Assembly (NCBI RefSeq): GCF_002811955.1
Contig: NZ_NPEF01000149.1
Span: 1 to 9,821, forward strand
Direction of reading: 5' to 3'
Length of the DNA stretch: 9,821 bases
From: Leptospira ellisii
GTDB taxonomy: Bacteria; Spirochaetota; Leptospiria; Leptospirales; Leptospiraceae
Below are positions 7,749 through 9,821 of this stretch, piece after piece. A program made the position numbers and the translations under genes. The notes under the pieces are model-generated. The model made no database searches, was not told the origin of the DNA, and saw only the letters and a list, made by a program, of their open reading frames with translations. The first letter of the stretch is position 1, and the number at the start of each line of letters is the position of its first letter.

Positions 7749-8662
7749 AATTTTTTCTCCACCAGTTTTAGGAAAAGTTCCTCCAGACGATTGGATTTAT
7801 TCCTCATACTTCCCACTTTGATTCCGTTCGTTTCCAAAATGCGGAACAGATCGTTCAGGGAGGCGTCCGCGTAGAGGGATGCCTCCAACGTAGAATCGTC
7901 GATCTTTCTGATCTCCACTCCCGGAACGTTCGGCTGCGAATGAAACGTTCCCGTAAAATCCAAAAGAAAAGTTTCGTGATCCAGCTTCTGCAGAAGTTCC
8001 TTCATCGTCGTGTTTTCCACGATCTTTCCCTGATCGATAATGGCGATATTTCTGCATAAACTTTCCGCCTCTTCCAGATAGTGTGTGGTCAGAATCACGG
8101 TGATTCCGGACGCGTTCAGCTTCTGCAAAAATTCCCAAAGAGATCTGCGGAGTTCTATATCGACTCCCGCCGTTGGTTCGTCCAGGATCAGAATTTTGGG
8201 ATTATGGATCAGGGCGCGTGCGATCATCAATCTTCGTTTCATTCCTCCTGAAAGTCTTCCCGCTCCCTCCTTTCTTTTTTCGTACAATCCGAGTTGATTC
8301 AGATATTCACCGGCTCGTTCGACCGCGAGTTTTCGTTCCATTCCGTAGTAACCGCCTTGGTTGACCACGATCTGTTCCACCTTTTCGAAGATGTTGAAGT
8401 TGAATTCCTGGGGAACGACTCCGATATAGGATTTCGCTCTGGCCAAATCGACGTCTATGTCCGCGTCGAAGATGCGCACTCTGCCGGAGGTTTTGTTTAC
8501 GAGAGAACTTAGGATTCCGATCGTGGTCGATTTTCCGGCTCCGTTCGGTCCTAAAAGCGCGAAGAAGTCTCCGCTTTCCACGTTGAGATCGATTCCTCGG
8601 AGCGCCTGAATTCCCCCGGAATACGTTTTGGTCAGGGCTTCGATTTGAAGAGCGAATTTCAT
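7745..8662 (-). CDS. yadG: ABC transporter ATP-binding protein, YadG family
   Basis: Nucleotide-binding half of the same ABC exporter, 305 residues, close to E. coli YadG (308). All ATPase motifs are intact: Walker A GPNGAGKST (38-46), Q-loop Gln85 in VVPQEFNFN, signature LSGGMKRR (137-144), Walker B LILDEP (158-163, Asp161, Glu162), D-loop GVD (166-168) and switch His194 in TTHYLEEAE. A C-terminal extension of about 80 residues ends in SNRLEELFLKLVEKK, as in YadG. The start at 8660-8662 gives full-length agreement. A GGA-rich stretch precedes it, but the spacing is long and the site is weak. The gene starts 20 bp after the flavoprotein stop and overlaps yadH by 4 bp, so the ATPase and permease are translationally coupled. 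Confidence 0.94.
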   Translation of the reverse strand: MKFALQIEALTKTYSGGIQALRGIDLNVESGDFFALLGPNGAGKSTTIGILSSLVNKTSGRVRIFDADIDVDLARAKSYIGVVPQEFNFNIFEKVEQIVVNQGGYYGMERKLAVERAGEYLNQLGLYEKRKEGAGRLSGGMKRRLMIARALIHNPKILILDEPTAGVDIELRRSLWEFLQKLNASGITVILTTHYLEEAESLCRNIAIIDQGKIVENTTMKELLQKLDHETFLLDFTGTFHSQPNVPGVEIRKIDDSTLEASLYADASLNDLFRILETNGIKVGSMRNKSNRLEELFLKLVEKKL

Positions 8663-8682
8663 AAATTGTGTCGATTCCGTCC

Positions 8683-9666
<984 letters not shown>

Positions 9667-9667
<1 letters not shown>

Positions 9668-9821
9668 ATATAGATTATATCCCCGGAACCGCCCGCTTTC
9701 TTTCGAACGATACGATCTCCGTAAACGGGGAAACGTTGACGGCGGATCGGATTTTTATCGCGGCGGGCGCCAGACCCGCGGCTCCGAACATACCCGGTCT
9801 GGAATCCACTCCTTATATGAC
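9667..9821 (+). other. Inverted fragment of the flavoprotein gene (upstream part plus repeat arm), likely chimeric
   Basis: Read on the plus strand from 9667 the frame gives NIDYIPGTARFLSNDT, then ISVNGETLTADR, then IFIAAGARPAAPNIPGL and STPYMT. This is what the FAD domain of MerA-like and related reductases looks like just before the IFIAAGARP motif: GTARF, an acidic residue, VNGETLTADR. It therefore carries the missing upstream part of the minus-strand gene, but in the opposite orientation, and then repeats 75 bp of it. It has no start, no FAD GxGxxG motif and no stop, so it is not a separate complete gene. Confidence 0.9.
9747..9821 (-). repeat. Right arm of the perfect 75-bp inverted repeat
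   Basis: Exact reverse complement of 9593-9667, separated from it by 79 bp (9668-9746). It runs to the last base of the window, so its true length is unknown. The next inner base pair (9668 with 9746) does not match, which marks the junction. Confidence 0.98.

Overview
The window looks like a contig from a diderm bacterium, most likely a spirochaete of the Leptospiraceae. This is an inference from the relaxed lipoprotein signal on the gamma-glutamyltransferase, a TTG start, several weak ribosome binding sites, the E. coli-like GshA and YadGH families, and the tight gene packing. By eye, base composition is close to balanced, which would be high for the best known pathogenic Leptospira, so the genus is not certain. 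Both window edges cut through genes, and no promoter or start of an operon is visible.

Left half, plus strand (1-5807): the 3' part of clpA, then a gamma-glutamyltransferase predicted to be a lipoprotein, a glutamate-cysteine ligase (gshA), and a stand-alone ATP-grasp enzyme. The last resembles the C-terminal half of the fused glutathione enzyme GshF and is the probable glutathione synthetase. Spacing is 23 bp, then a 4-bp overlap, then a 13-bp overlap, so this reads as one transcript. Together the three genes after clpA would make glutathione (two steps) and cleave it outside the cytoplasm.

Right half, minus strand (5804-9667), listed in the direction of transcription: a flavin disulfide reductase-like gene (5' part missing), a YadG/YadH ABC transporter, a long-form BolA, a short BolA, a CGFS monothiol glutaredoxin, and a small CPYS thioredoxin-fold protein. 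Start and stop codons overlap at three junctions, and the gaps are 18-20 bp at two more and 90 bp at one. The CGFS glutaredoxin and BolA families are known to bind glutathione-ligated [2Fe-2S] clusters together, so this operon consumes what the facing operon makes. The two operons converge and overlap tail to tail by 4 bp, with no terminator between them.

Right end (9593-9821): a perfect 75-bp inverted repeat flanks a 79-bp spacer. The spacer encodes, on the plus strand, the part of the flavoprotein that should lie upstream on the minus strand. This is a fold-back junction, most simply a chimeric read or assembly artefact at a contig end. The flavoprotein sequence should not be trusted beyond 9667.

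No RNA genes, CRISPR arrays, insertion sequences or prophage genes were seen. I found no wholly new system. The best biological leads are the split GshF-like glutathione pathway and the linkage of glutathione synthesis to a BolA/glutaredoxin/ABC-transporter operon.
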